64,000 nucleotides of DNA from Linnemannia schmuckeri (Eukaryota; Mortierellomycota; Mortierellomycetes; Mortierellales; Mortierellaceae). Shown piece by piece: positions 35,969 to 46,967 of the stretch; positions within the stretch are counted from its first letter, which is position 1; the number at the start of each line of letters is the position of its first letter. Location: contig JANATG010000015.1 of assembly GCA_029449235.1 (NCBI GenBank), positions 496,001-560,000 of the forward strand, given 5' to 3'. Under the pieces are notes generated by a model. It ran no database searches. It saw only the letters and a program-made list of their open reading frames with translations, and had not been told where the DNA came from. Both the position numbers and the translations under genes were made by a program.

Positions 35969-36228
35969 AAGCGCTAATTTGCACCCCAATTTCAAGGCAT
36001 CTTTTTTTTTTTGGTCGAAAACTTTCCCTTGCTTTATTTAGTTGACCTTTTGAGTATGAACGAACAAACTGTTGAAGAAAAGGAATGTGGTTGATTTGAG
36101 TATGTACATCGAGTAAAGGGGAAATTGAATAGAAACCCTGCGTAGCGCATTGTGTTGAACAGTTTGTTGCTTAAGACAATTGTTGCATGCGGCAGCGAGT
36201 GTAGCAATGGAAGGTGAAAATTGTTGGA

Positions 36229-38722
36229 CTACACTCTGCGCAAAACATCTTCCTCAGTGTTCAATTGCCCCTGGTTGTGAGTGGCAGGCGTGGTGGATCC
36301 TGAAGGATTCGCTCCAAGTGCAGCAGGAGCAGCAGAGGCAGCAGCAGCAGCAGGGGTAATAGCAGCGGGTGCAGAAGAAGGAACTATTGAAGAAGATGTT
36401 CTAGTTTGTTGACGTTGTGGTCGAGGTCGTGAACTCGATCCTGAACTAGACGCCGTTGATCCCGATCCTGAAGATGATGCGTTGGAAGAAGAGGAGTGAT
36501 GGTGGGGCAAGGGACGGGTAGAGGAGCGGCTGTTGAAACTGTCTCCTCGGGTATCAGTGCCAGATGAGCCCAACAGGGGGGTCGACTCCGAAGGAGTGCA
36601 GATATCCCGTTTGCAGATCGGGCACTAGTTTAGGTACATTTTGGTGGCAGAAATAAAGAACCAATGCTTTAGTGGCACATTCTTGATGGTATAAAGAAAA
36701 GCAACGCAACAATGAACTTAAAGCAAAAGGAAACACTTACGAATTTCTTGCGCTTGGTGAGCCAGCTATCGATGCAGACAACATGGTACTCGTGTCGACA
36801 AGGGAGAACACGCAACTCGGCCTCGTCTTCAAACTCTTCGAGACAGATGACACATTCAACGGGATCGTTCTCCTTGACTTTGGAGTTGAAAAAGACCTTG
36901 ATGGGAAGGTTGCTGACAACTTCTGCAGGAGCCAGATCGGCAGCAAGCTGTTGACTGAGTCGGATTCTCCAGACCAAGTACAAGAAGAGGACCACAAATG
37001 CGGGCGACAAGATAATAAATATGATCACATCCAGCACTGGCCTAGTATACAAAAAATAATGCAGATGTTGTACACCCAAACAAAGAAGCAGAGGAAAACA
37101 GAATAACAATAACCGAGTATTGAGGCAGAAGGAAGACAAGAAAAAAAGGGGGATGGAATAGTCAGTTCATGCTTCCCGTTTGCTTGCTCAAAATTGACAG
37201 TAAGCTTAATGCAAAGGACTCAAAGCGACACACAGGTTTCGTCTCTTTGTTTTACCAATTCATGTCATCCGGAGTCATCTTGACCAGGAATGCGCGTCCA
37301 AGCTCCATGCCGAGGTAGCGCAGCTCTCGATAATGATTCTGTGTAATGAATACGGCTGGGATGTGGATGTCTGAGGTGTCATCTATTTGGGCAGAAAAAA
37401 GACCCGGACAAGAGTCCCAAAATGGATTGTATCATTAGGATATGCGGATGAGAGAAAAAAAGGGGGGTTGTGTCTCTTGACGCAGTAAACACCAAAATAA
37501 GGATATTTTCTTTGTTTTTGTTGATGTATAGGGGAGATTCACCAGGGAACGGTTAAACAACGATGAGAAGGAGGATCCATCCAAGACAGTAGTAACACAA
37601 AAGTGAGGGCATAAAAAAAGTACAATGACCAAGGAGCGCGCGAGAAAGAAAAAAAAAAAAAAGTGACTTATTCACAATCTCAACTTGTTCACAGACGAAC
37701 GGATGGTCGGACGAAAGGGTGGCGTGCCCAAAATTACGATTCCAATCCGCATGATTCTTTCTCTATCTTCCTCACTCTTGCTGCTGCTGCTGTTGTTGTT
37801 GTTGTTGTTGTTGTCTTGGGTGCCAATTCTCCTACATCTCCCGTTTTATCTAACGCCCCGGCCATACATGAACCAAAGACAACTGTATGAGCTCATACAC
37901 AAAATGATACAACGAGTTTCCATGTCATTCGACGAAGTAAAAGGAAATGTCCGGTGTATGTAGGTGTTTGTCGGTATCGCAAGTGAGCACAATTGCACGA
38001 GGCAAAGGAAAAAAAGGTCCACTTAAAACGGGTTGGAGGAAAAGAGTGAGAGAAAGAAGACGACATATTTTCCCTCACTCGCTCACTCGCAGTAGTCAGA
38101 TGGACAGATGGGGACAAATCGACAACAACAAGAATTACAACCAAATAACCCTCCTCAAAAAATGAAGCGTCCATGTCGTTCGACACTCAAGTGATAAGGT
38201 AGTAACCTACCAGCAGAGTACATGACAAGGAGACCACCCTTGACATTGTCGCCGACAATGACGGCGCTGGCTCCCGAAGCCTCCATATGTCTCACTTTGT
38301 CGACAAAGCTACAGTCACCGCCACGTTCGACCAGAGCGACCCAGGGAAGGTCGTTGGTGGGCGCATTGACAGGGCGACAGGCCGTGCGCTCCTCGTCTGG
38401 ATCTAGCGTCTCGATGGCGATTAGGTTTAAGAGAATGCCATCTTCTGGGATCCTGGGACCGAAAGCAGCCGTTCTGTCAATATACGAGTCATTTGTAGCC
38501 TATGTAACGAGAGATTGCATGGATAGGTTATAGGGTAAGAATGAATGCTTCTTCGTTATTTGGCGTATTGTTGTGTGTGGTGTACAAGAGAAGCTAGAAA
38601 GTTTAAAGGTGTTTATTTACGACGACGACGATGGAGGCCTCTGTTGACTGGAAGGATGCGATGAGCCAGAGGACGATGCAGATCCAGTTGAGGAAGAGGA
38701 GGAAGGATGCACCTCGGAACAT
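36229..38722 (-). CDS. PA-TM-RING E3 ubiquitin ligase (RNF13/RNF167-like)
   Basis: Endomembrane ubiquitin ligase, 404 aa in five exons (38722-38621, 38499-38211, 37382-37256, 37041-36741, 36624-36229). N-terminal signal peptide (MFRGASFLLFLNWICIVLWL) is followed by a protease-associated domain (DLPWVALVERGGDCSFVDKV, HMEASGASAVIVGDN). One transmembrane helix follows (VLDVIIFIILSPAFVVLFLY, about residues 174-196). The C3H2C3 RING-H2 runs from about 236 to 277 (ECVICLEEF, LPCRHEYHVVCIDSWL, CPICKRD). The last intron splits the RING just before its final CPIC. The tail is low-complexity Ser/Ala/Pro-rich. Intron 2 is unusually long (828 bases) and holds a GCTG/TTG microsatellite. Convergent with the CANIN gene (260 bp apart) and divergent from LEO1. 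Confidence 0.92.
37780..37815. repeat. CTG/TTG trinucleotide microsatellite in RING-gene intron
   Basis: Four CTG then about seven TTG units, inside the 828-base intron 2 of the RING ligase gene. Confidence 0.75.
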
Positions 38723-39326
38723 GAAAAATCCTGAGCGACGAAAGAGGCGGAAAAGAGTAGAAGGGAGTCGGGTGTGGAGGTGGCGTATGGAAGGAAAAGG
38801 AGGAGGAACGAGGAAAAGCAGAGGATAGAGCTTAAAGGATAAGAGAGAAAGAAAGGAAAGGAAAGAAGAAGTGGAGGAGAGGAGGTGGAGGTGGAAGTGA
38901 TAGTCGAGGGACGAGCGAAGGGCGGAAAAGGAAAAGGCAAAAAAAAAGTACTGGGCAAAGCTCAGTCAAAGACTACCAGAGCATCGTAGCGTCACATGAT
39001 CCCTTTAGGGTGAAAGCTGGAAGAGCGGCTTGGAAAAATAAAAATCGAGTCCTGCCTATTTCAACCCATCAGCATCCTCTTTCCTTTCTTGCTCTCTCCT
39101 TTCAACCACAACGGACGCGACTCAGGGCTCGATCGTCCATCCCCTTAGCACCCCGCAACCACTAGGATCGACTCCAGCAAAAGAGATTGTACTCTTTCTC
39201 TCGTCCTCTCTTCCTAAAACGCACAACCTGCTGTATTTTAAACGCCAAGCTCGCATCAGGAGGCTAATCAACAATCAAACTCGACCTCCACTACACACAC
39301 AAACAACAACAAAAAGTTGATTCCTA
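38723..39326. promoter_or_regulatory. Divergent promoter between RING ligase and LEO1
   Basis: 604 bp drive the two genes in opposite directions. The LEO1 side has a pyrimidine-rich tract followed by an A/C leader (ACACACAAACAACAACAAAA) just before the ATG. The RING-ligase side is purine-rich on the plus strand, which is pyrimidine-rich in its own direction. Confidence 0.5.
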
Positions 39327-41497
39327 ATGTCTGATTCAGAACACACTCCCATCCCAGCAGAGGACCCCACTCAGGGCCTTTTTGGCTCTGACGATGACGA
39401 AGACGATGATGACCATCACCAGCAGCGTAGACAGGAGAACGGAAATCGTTCGCCAGCTCAGCGTCGCCGCGGATCAGACTCCGAGGGCAGCGATCGCGAT
39501 TCGATCGGCAAGCGTTCCCGTCGACGAAACAACCGCTTCAGCGACGATGATGACGACAGCGCCGATGGAGACGAGGAGCCAGCTAGAGATCATCACCAGT
39601 CTGGGGGCAAGGTCAGACGAACTGCTGGAAGGATCGAGGACGACGACGAGGACGAGGAGGAAGAGGATCGACGATCTGACGACGAACGCCGTCCTAACCG
39701 CGACAACCTCGGCGATCTCTTTGGAGATGAAGGTAGCGAGAGCGAGGATGACCGTGCTGCCAGAAGAGAATCTCCCAGGAGGTAAGAGCACTTTGCCACG
39801 GCGTTATGTTACAGAACAAAAGCTTATTGATGTATTCGCATTTCTTACTTTGACGTTTTGCTAATCCCATGCCTATACTTTGCTTTCAGATCGCCTTCAG
39901 TAGATGATTTCATCTCGGATGACTCTGATACTCGGTCAAGAAAGAGACGAGAGGGGAAACAAAAGAAGCGCGAGCGCCGCCACGAGGATTCAGAAGACGA
40001 GGACCGCGATCTCGAGAACGACTACAGGAGCACCCAGAAGACTAGGATCGAGAACAGACAGCCTGTTGAGCTTCCTGAGATTGGCATCCCCTACAGCTCT
40101 GAGAACAAGGTAAGAAAAACACCTCTCCGCTAACACTTGGACTTATCAATCAAGGATAATATTCACATTTAGCGTTAACTAACAATCATCGAGTTAATCT
40201 CTGTTAGATCTACATGTCTCGTCTGCCCAACTTTTTGAACGTCGACACCAAACCATTCAACCCTGATACTTACAGTGACGACCACGAGATGAACGTTGAC
40301 GAGACAGAGAACAGGCAGAGGATCAAACTGAAGGTCGAAAACACCATTCGCTGGCGCTTTAAGGATGGCGAGGGTAGCTCACAGGTACCCATTTCAGAGC
40401 GCGAGAAGGAATCGAACGCACGCTTTGTTCGCTGGTCTGATGGCAGCATGTCTCTGGTCCTCGGTGACGAGATGTTCCAGGTCAACGCTCAGACTCTCCA
40501 AAACCAGCATCAGTTCCTCGTCGTCCACCACCCTGCAGCATTGATGTTGCAAACACAGCTGGCTTTTACCGATACATTGACTTTCCAGCCATACACTACC
40601 CAGTCTGTCACCCATCGCAAGTTGACCGCTGCTATTGCCGGAAGACACGTCAAGGGAGTCAAGACAAAGATGGTTCCTACCCTCCAGGATCCCAAGGCGG
40701 CCAAGGAGAAGATCGAACAGCGCGAGTTGGAGCAGGTCCGCAGTCGTCGCAAGGTCGCGACAGAGAGAAGCAAACATGCCCGGGCTACTGGCTTGTCTGT
40801 CAGAGGACTTGAGGAGAGCGATGGGGAGCACGATGATGAAGATGATGAAGACTTTGAAGCCGAGGAGGAGCGGCGACGGGAAAAGATCATGGTAAGCACC
40901 TTTGAAAAGTGCATGGGGGTTTGCTGTCGACGGTAAGGCGATTCACTTGTTCTAATATTTTTTATTTGCACGCTCTTTGTTTGCTGAAAATAGTCAATCA
41001 AGAAGTCTGGATCGGATATTTACAAGTCGAGGGCTAGTAAGTACTCGAGTGATGAGGATGTTTCCATGGATGATGAAGACGAGGATGAAGAACGTGGACG
41101 CCACAGACGGGACAGAAGCAGAGATCGCAGCAGAGATCGCAGCGGAGACCGCCGTCGTCGTCGCTCTCCCAGTGCTAGCCGTAGTCGTAGCCGTAGCCGA
41201 AGCCGGTCTCTTAGCCGCAGCCGCAGCCGTAGCCCTGTTCGTCGCCACAAGAGTGGCCGTGGTCGTAGCTACAGTCGCAGCCCGAGCCGGAGCCCCAGCC
41301 GGAGCCGTTCTCGCAGCCGTAGCCACAGTCCTCGCAGACGCCGCAACGCCGACAGCGACAAGGAGCACGATGACGACCATGTCGACAAGAGGAGGATCTC
41401 AGACGATGAAGGGCCGGATGATGATGAGGAAGAGGAGCAAGCCATCCAAAGACGTCCCAAGAAGAGAAGAAACGCCTTGGACAGCGATGATGATTAG
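39327..41497 (+). CDS. LEO1: LEO1, PAF1-complex subunit, with RS-rich C-terminal tail
   Basis: Subunit of the PAF1 transcription-elongation complex. Four exons (39327-39781, 39890-40109, 40208-40891, 40994-41497), 620 aa. Residues 1-225 are acidic/basic disordered (DDDEDDDDHHQQRR; LGDLFGDEGSESEDD, a typical LEO1 N-terminus). The Leo1 domain (about 226-385) begins MSRLPNFLNVDTKPFNPDTY and includes NTIRWRFKDGEG, NARFVRWSDGSMSLVLGDE and QFLVVHHPAALMLQTQ, then the RKLTAAIAGRHVKGVKTKM block. A basic/acidic helix follows (EQRELEQVRSRRK; DDEDDEDFEAEEERRREKIM). Residues about 488-570 form an Arg/Ser-dipeptide region (SRSRSRSRSLSRSRSRSP type). That is not a standard part of yeast or human LEO1 as I know them. 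The end is acidic (ALDSDDD). Confidence 0.93.
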
Positions 41498-41586
41498 GCG
41501 GTGGGTTGATATTCAACGGGACAAAGTACATAGTGTATTTTCCCGTCAGCTGACAACTTGAACTATATCAAACAGATTACCCCTCT

Positions 41587-41592
41587 AATAAA
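41587..41592 (+). terminator. Poly(A) signal AATAAA for LEO1
   Basis: AATAAA 90 bases after the LEO1 stop, only 22 bases before the end of the convergent aminotransferase-like gene, whose own minus-strand AATAAA overlaps its stop codon. Confidence 0.5.
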
Positions 41593-41613
41593 AAGCCCAA
41601 AAAAATTGACAAT

Positions 41614-43011
41614 TTATTCCAAATCTTGAGTTGTCAAGAGAGCCTCGACGCGCCTTCGGCACTCTTGGAAGACATGGGAGCGGATCAGTTCTATGGCTGG
41701 ACTCTCGTCAAACTTTTTCTTGGACCCATCTGGCAGGACGATGGTCTCAATGGGCAGCACCAGCCTCGAGGTACCTATTATGCAAGACAGAAAATGAAGG
41801 GTCAGCCGTAGTGAGATTCCTTCCTTTGACATTATGCTGGATCAAGCCAAAAAAAAAAAAAAAAAAAAAAAAATAGTTCCTTACTAGTGATGAAAGCGCC
41901 CTCCCAATGGTCGATACACTTGAGATTAGGGAACTTGAACTCGACAGGAATTTTTTGTTTCTCGCATACAGCCAGGACGACCTTGAGGATCGTCCCTTGA
42001 AGGACGCTGTCCAGAGGTGCTGTCACGACCGACTGTGATTGGCGATCGAAGGCGTAAAAGTTGGAGGAAAGGCCCTCGTAGAGGTTTTGAGATGCGTCAT
42101 CCAACAGCAGGGCCTCGTTTGTATCCTTGGATAATTCTGCTTCCAGGGCTGCTCTATCACGCTATTGAGATATCATGACGAATAATGGAGTATTGGTATT
42201 TTTTTTTTGTTTTTTGTTCAGGGGTTGTCGCGTTTGTGCGCGTAAAAATTGTTGGAGGGGATGGAAGAGGATGAATGAATGAGAGAACATACCACCCATT
42301 GGGAATCTTTGGCAGTGGCATGATGGCGAGGTGATCCGTGGACTTCGACCTTGCAGCGTCGCTCCTTTGGGGCCTTCAATGGCTCAGCATGGGCAACTAA
42401 CAGCGGCGCATTGCTCTATTTGAATCAAAACAGACATACGACCGTGTCAGAAAAACTATTGCTCTGTCATCTATCCGTTACTTCTTCGCATCAACATTCC
42501 TAAAGGCAGTAGTACGCACCTTGACGTTCCAAGTACAAAGAACAGTAACCTTAGCCTCCGGAAACTCCTCCTGCCCTTTACCCTTCCCATCAAAATATGC
42601 CTTCAAAACCTTCTTCACAACATCCGTCACGGTCACTCTAAGCTTAGTCGAATCTCGAAACGGCGCCAACCCATCATTGACAACCCGTTCTTCATCCTCC
42701 ACCTTCACATCCTCCCCTGCTATTTCTCTATCAGACTCTGGGAAATGGATCTGGGAGAGCGAATTCGCAAGACGGGCGACATGTCCTGAGAAATCCATGA
42801 TCCCAAGACGATGGAAGGTCCGCATGGCGGTGTAGGCGCCTGGTGGGTAATCGAGCAGGACGGAGTTGGCGTCTTTGTGGGTGGTGCTGAGTGTGGCTAC
42901 AGGGTCGGTCCTAACGCCAGTGCCAGGGCCAGTGCCAGCTGGTTTGGGTGGCTGTAGTTCGAGGACGGCTAGAGTGTAGTTTTCAAGGAAGGGGGTGTTC
43001 GTTGTTGACAT
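41614..43011 (-). CDS. Class IV PLP-aminotransferase-fold protein
   Basis: Four exons (43011-42520, 42415-42293, 42161-41885, 41774-41614), 350 aa. The fold-type IV family (branched-chain aminotransferase, D-amino-acid aminotransferase, aminodeoxychorismate lyase) is shown by three blocks. YPPGAYTAMRTF followed by a HVARLANSL helix is one. LYEGLSSNFYAFD is the E-G-x-x-x-N PLP motif. EGAFITSTSRLVLPIETIVL is the cofactor phosphate site near the C-terminus. The segment HHATAKDSQWVRDR sits where the family has its Schiff-base lysine, so that Lys is the likely catalytic residue (inference). Substrate unknown; a plant-like 'class IV aminotransferase-like' protein is the nearest type I can recall. 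Intron 3 has about 23 A. Convergent with LEO1 (116 bp apart). Confidence 0.8.
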
Positions 43012-43264
43012 TGCATGAGGAATGGGAGAGGTTGATGTTGGAGTAAATGCGTAGTTGAAAATGCATTAAAGGTTTCTTGGAATGACAATGGAAGTGCAGT
43101 CACATTGATTCATCGCAAATGATGGCATTTCGTGCAACAATACAAAAACCAGAGCAAGAGACTGAAGCGAATGTCAATCATCCTCTATACATCGTAGCTG
43201 GGTATAATTATTATTAAAAGGTGTAGTTTCGTTCTAATTATTAGAGTAGGTGTTTGCTCTCGCT

Positions 43265-46200
43265 TTACCATCTAAGCTCGCCAGTAATAAGTCGCAATAT
43301 GATATAAGCAACACTGCCCACAAAGCGGAAGGCAGACAAGAAGGCAACAGACCAAAGGACAAATCCCAAGTAGGTCTTGGATCGGGAATCATAGGTCCCC
43401 GTCAGGTTAGACCCGGAGTACGTGACAATGCTGACCAGCAAACCATTGGATGCGCACCAGAGGAGAACCAATCGTGTCCTGAAGGCCTTGTAGTAATCCT
43501 CCTGCTTTGTTTTGGCATCCCGCTTCTGCTCTTGTTCTACCGTCTTCTCGCGCAAAGAACCCACCGCCTTCATGTAAGAGTCGTTGATGTCCGTATCCTC
43601 TGTCGGTACATCCACCGTCACTTCTCCTCCGGATCCTTCCTTTGAGCTGGACTTGACAGCGCCGAGATCCATGTTGTCGATTGTGTCACCCTTGGTTCCC
43701 CAACTCACATCGTGTGTGTTACAGAAGGCGTACACATTCAGCACATTCACATAGCTATTGTAGTTATACCAAAAGTGATAATCTGTTAGTATATGTCTTT
43801 CAAATTCCATAAGAAAACATGGTTCATGTATGCAACGGTGACATAAAAAGTGAAGACTCACCTTGGCATCATGCAGAGATACTGCACAAAACTGGTCACC
43901 ATGTGCCACGGCTCCAAGTAGAGGACACTTCCAAAGATGTAAAGTCCATAGGTAGAGGCAAGAGACAAGATAACATTCCTGAAAGTCGGTTCATCCAGCA
44001 CGGCCGACAACGTTGTGACTCCAGAATCGAGGGCATTTTTAATCCCGAGATATGTCAACCAAACGGCACAAAAGGTCATGTAAATCATTAAGAAGGCGAA
44101 AAAGACCATTGCCAATGTATAGAGCACCTTTGATCTAAGTAATTGAAAAGAAAAAAGTAATAATGAATGTCAATTCTGAAGCTTCCAAAACCACACATGC
44201 AGTACATTGTCGCATCTCCAGTATCTAGTTGAGAGTCACTTACCCAGTGGGCCGGTTACCCATACTGAGCACAAAGATAGCAACGACCAAGAATTCGTAA
44301 AAGTACTTGAGGACGGTAAAGACGATCTTGAAGATATCAGAGCGCTGGTTTGGAGCGTTCTCTGGGAAAGTGAGCGAGTTGGCGAGGATGTAGAAAGTGA
44401 GGTAAATGTTGGCCTAAGCGACAGTGGTTGCGAAGGACGCGAGCATTAGTGCCGATATAGAGCGCGCTTGCTATTGTTGACCGATATATGATCATAGTAA
44501 CTTACAATAGCGAACCAACTGAAAAAGAGACTAAGGACGTTATAGATGAACTGAAGATGAAAGAGGAATTTTCTAAAAAGAGGTGACAAAAGAAGAGCGT
44601 CAGTCAAATCTCACTCTCCATGCTGCGTCCAAGATACAAAAAACAATACGATCAAAGTGACACCAAGGATCCTTACCTCCAGTAAGCATGGTCGCTCTTG
44701 TAGATCTTGCCAAAATGAAAGACGGAGAACAGGGCTACAAAGAATGTTCCGTTAAGCCAGCGACGACGTTGACTGATCAACTCGGGAACAGTGTCGGGAA
44801 CATCCGTTTCTGCCCAGGCTGCCTTGACATATCGAAGAGTCCATGCATAGTTTCGCTTTGCTACAAGTTCGAAACACAGAATACGGTCCTCTGCCAGATA
44901 CATGTTGGCATCGAAGATTCCCGAGTCTGGTGAAGGCTTCTCGCCCTTGAAGTAACTGATCAGGGGACCGCTGTCGGGTGTCTCTGGTGATGTCAACAGT
45001 GCCTTGTAGCGATATGCCGAGAACGCTCCTGGTAATACCGAGATATATCCGATAACCGACTCCAATGGTTTGTCCAGAATATTATTCTGTTTAGAGTGGA
45101 GGACCAAGGAGAGAGTCAGCTTTTGAAATTAATGGCAAAAGCGTGCTTCACTCGTTGCAGTGGCCATTACTTACCATCTTGTACTCAAAGTTCTGAGCGG
45201 CAACCAGTGGGTTGAGTAGGTTCTTGGCACCGGCTCCCTTGACAGGCTTGATCTCTCCGCAGGCGCCCGCAACGTTAGAGTTAAGATCGAAAGCCTTCCA
45301 CAATTGGTAGATAGACGTTGGACCTGGCCTTGTTCCGACATCCAGCAGAACACAGACACGAGGGTTGATGACAGGTCCAAAGGCGTTGAAGAACCAGCGA
45401 TGAGAGTTGAGCTTTTTGGCGTTCTTTTCCTTGAGACAGAACATAATCTGCACCGGCACATAGTCACTTGTTGCAGATGGAGCAATCTTCATTTTTGGGT
45501 CGATCGTCACCTGCGTCGTGTACTGTTCGAGGAAACGAAGGAAGCAATGGTAATTGTTAGCGCTTTTACCCAACAACAGCCTGACCCAAAAAGAGAATAA
45601 AAAGGAAAGGGGAAAAGAGAACAAACCTCGTAGACGTGCGCCTGGACCTCTTTGCCATTGACTTCGCGCTTGGCGACACCCTCCTGATAGACGCCCATGG
45701 CAGCGAGGTAGTTGTAGACCTGAGGGTCACACTTTTTACGCCCATCGGAGACGATACAGACAACGACCTTCTCCCAAGAGCCCTCGCCCCAGGTCTTTGA
45801 GCTATTTCTGGAACAGAGGTGACGGATATTTTTCATGATCCCGTACATGGTCTCTGCAAAGAGATTTACTCCCTCCTAAAGTGTGGGCGTCCATTCAGAA
45901 ACCGATGATGATCGCGTCGGATTAAAAATGATGATGGTTGGATAAGGTTATTTTGAGTTTTTCACACATTCACTTGCGACAAAAAACAAAACAAACATAT
46001 GAAGGGGTACACCTACATTATACATGGTGACAACAATGAACAGCTCCGTCTCTCGGTTCCACATGGCTGGCCGCAAGGTATAGTTCTCTGCCTGGAACAG
46101 ATCAGGATCGCAGGTGACAGCCGAGTACCGCATAAACTCCCACTCTTGGCCCTTCTGCTTGGACTGCTTGACGAGGTAGTGTGGGGGCACAGGACACTCA

Positions 46201-46967
46201 ATTACAAGGTTGTCATTTGTTAGCTTGACGACCTTCTTTGTCTTGTACCGTCTCTCCTGACGTTCTGGTATTTCGCCAGGGATGAGTTGTGGAGGGGGAA
46301 GAATGGGCGAGTCAGGAGGAGGAGGGTTGAAATCTTCGAGCTGCACTGAAAACACGGGCTCCTCTGGCTCTGGCTCTGGTTCTGGCTCTGACTTTGGACG
46401 TTTAGGGAGTTGGTGAGGATAGTAAGAGTAGATGCCTTCGGTGTCGAGGTCTGGGTTGGAAATGACGGAAGCTCTGGATCTGCGGGACATGACCGAGAGG
46501 ATGGACTGATGGCGGACAAGATTGGAGGGATCACGAATGAAGGATGAGTAGGTTGGGATCTCAAAGTCTGGCAGACCTCCTCCAGGGATGGTGCTTCCTG
46601 AGCTGAGCTGGTCGACCTCAGGTGAGCGAGAGGCGAACTGCGACTGGCCCCTCCGAGCCTGCGGGGGGTACCTTGGTTGAGTCATTGGTGTTGTTGGCGA
46701 AGTAGACGACTGTTGACGGGGAGGGAGAGACTGGAGAGGATGAGTTGATGAGGGAGGTAAGGGTTGGAGGGAAGATGGTGAATGAGACGAGGAAGAAGGA
46801 TGAGCAGTGGAGGAGGAAGGGAAAGAAGAAGGATAAGAGGGAGTAGTGTGTGTACGACTGTTGTTGTTATTGTGATTATTGGTGTTGTGAACATATGAGT
46901 TGTCGTCAGTTATTAGGGCCGAGCGGTCGCTGTCAATTTTGTTGTTTGCACGTTTTGGGCGGAGCAT
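43265..46967 (-). CDS. CHS: Chitin synthase, division 1 (class I/II/III type)
   Basis: Plasma-membrane GT2 enzyme polymerising UDP-GlcNAc into chitin. Eight exons (46967-46017, 45875-45627, 45522-45175, 45086-44677, 44572-44506, 44413-44244, 44134-43862, 43754-43265) close in frame to 985 aa. Residues 1 to about 260 are disordered, Ser/Pro/Asn-rich, with an [10 protein letters not shown] run. The catalytic core follows: [35 protein letters not shown] plus [37 protein letters not shown] (EDR at about 582) and the product-tunnel motif QRRRW (about 622-626). Seven or so helices complete the C-terminal half. The donor loop reads NEG where most relatives have NED or NEE. There is no myosin, chitin-binding or PfkB domain, so it is not division 2. 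Exact class not resolved. Confidence 0.95.

Noticed and set aside
40977..41561. 194-codon plus-strand Ala/Val-rich frame over the LEO1 RS region
   Set aside because: Out-of-frame reading of the RS repeats; the RS frame joins LEO1 through a proper intron.
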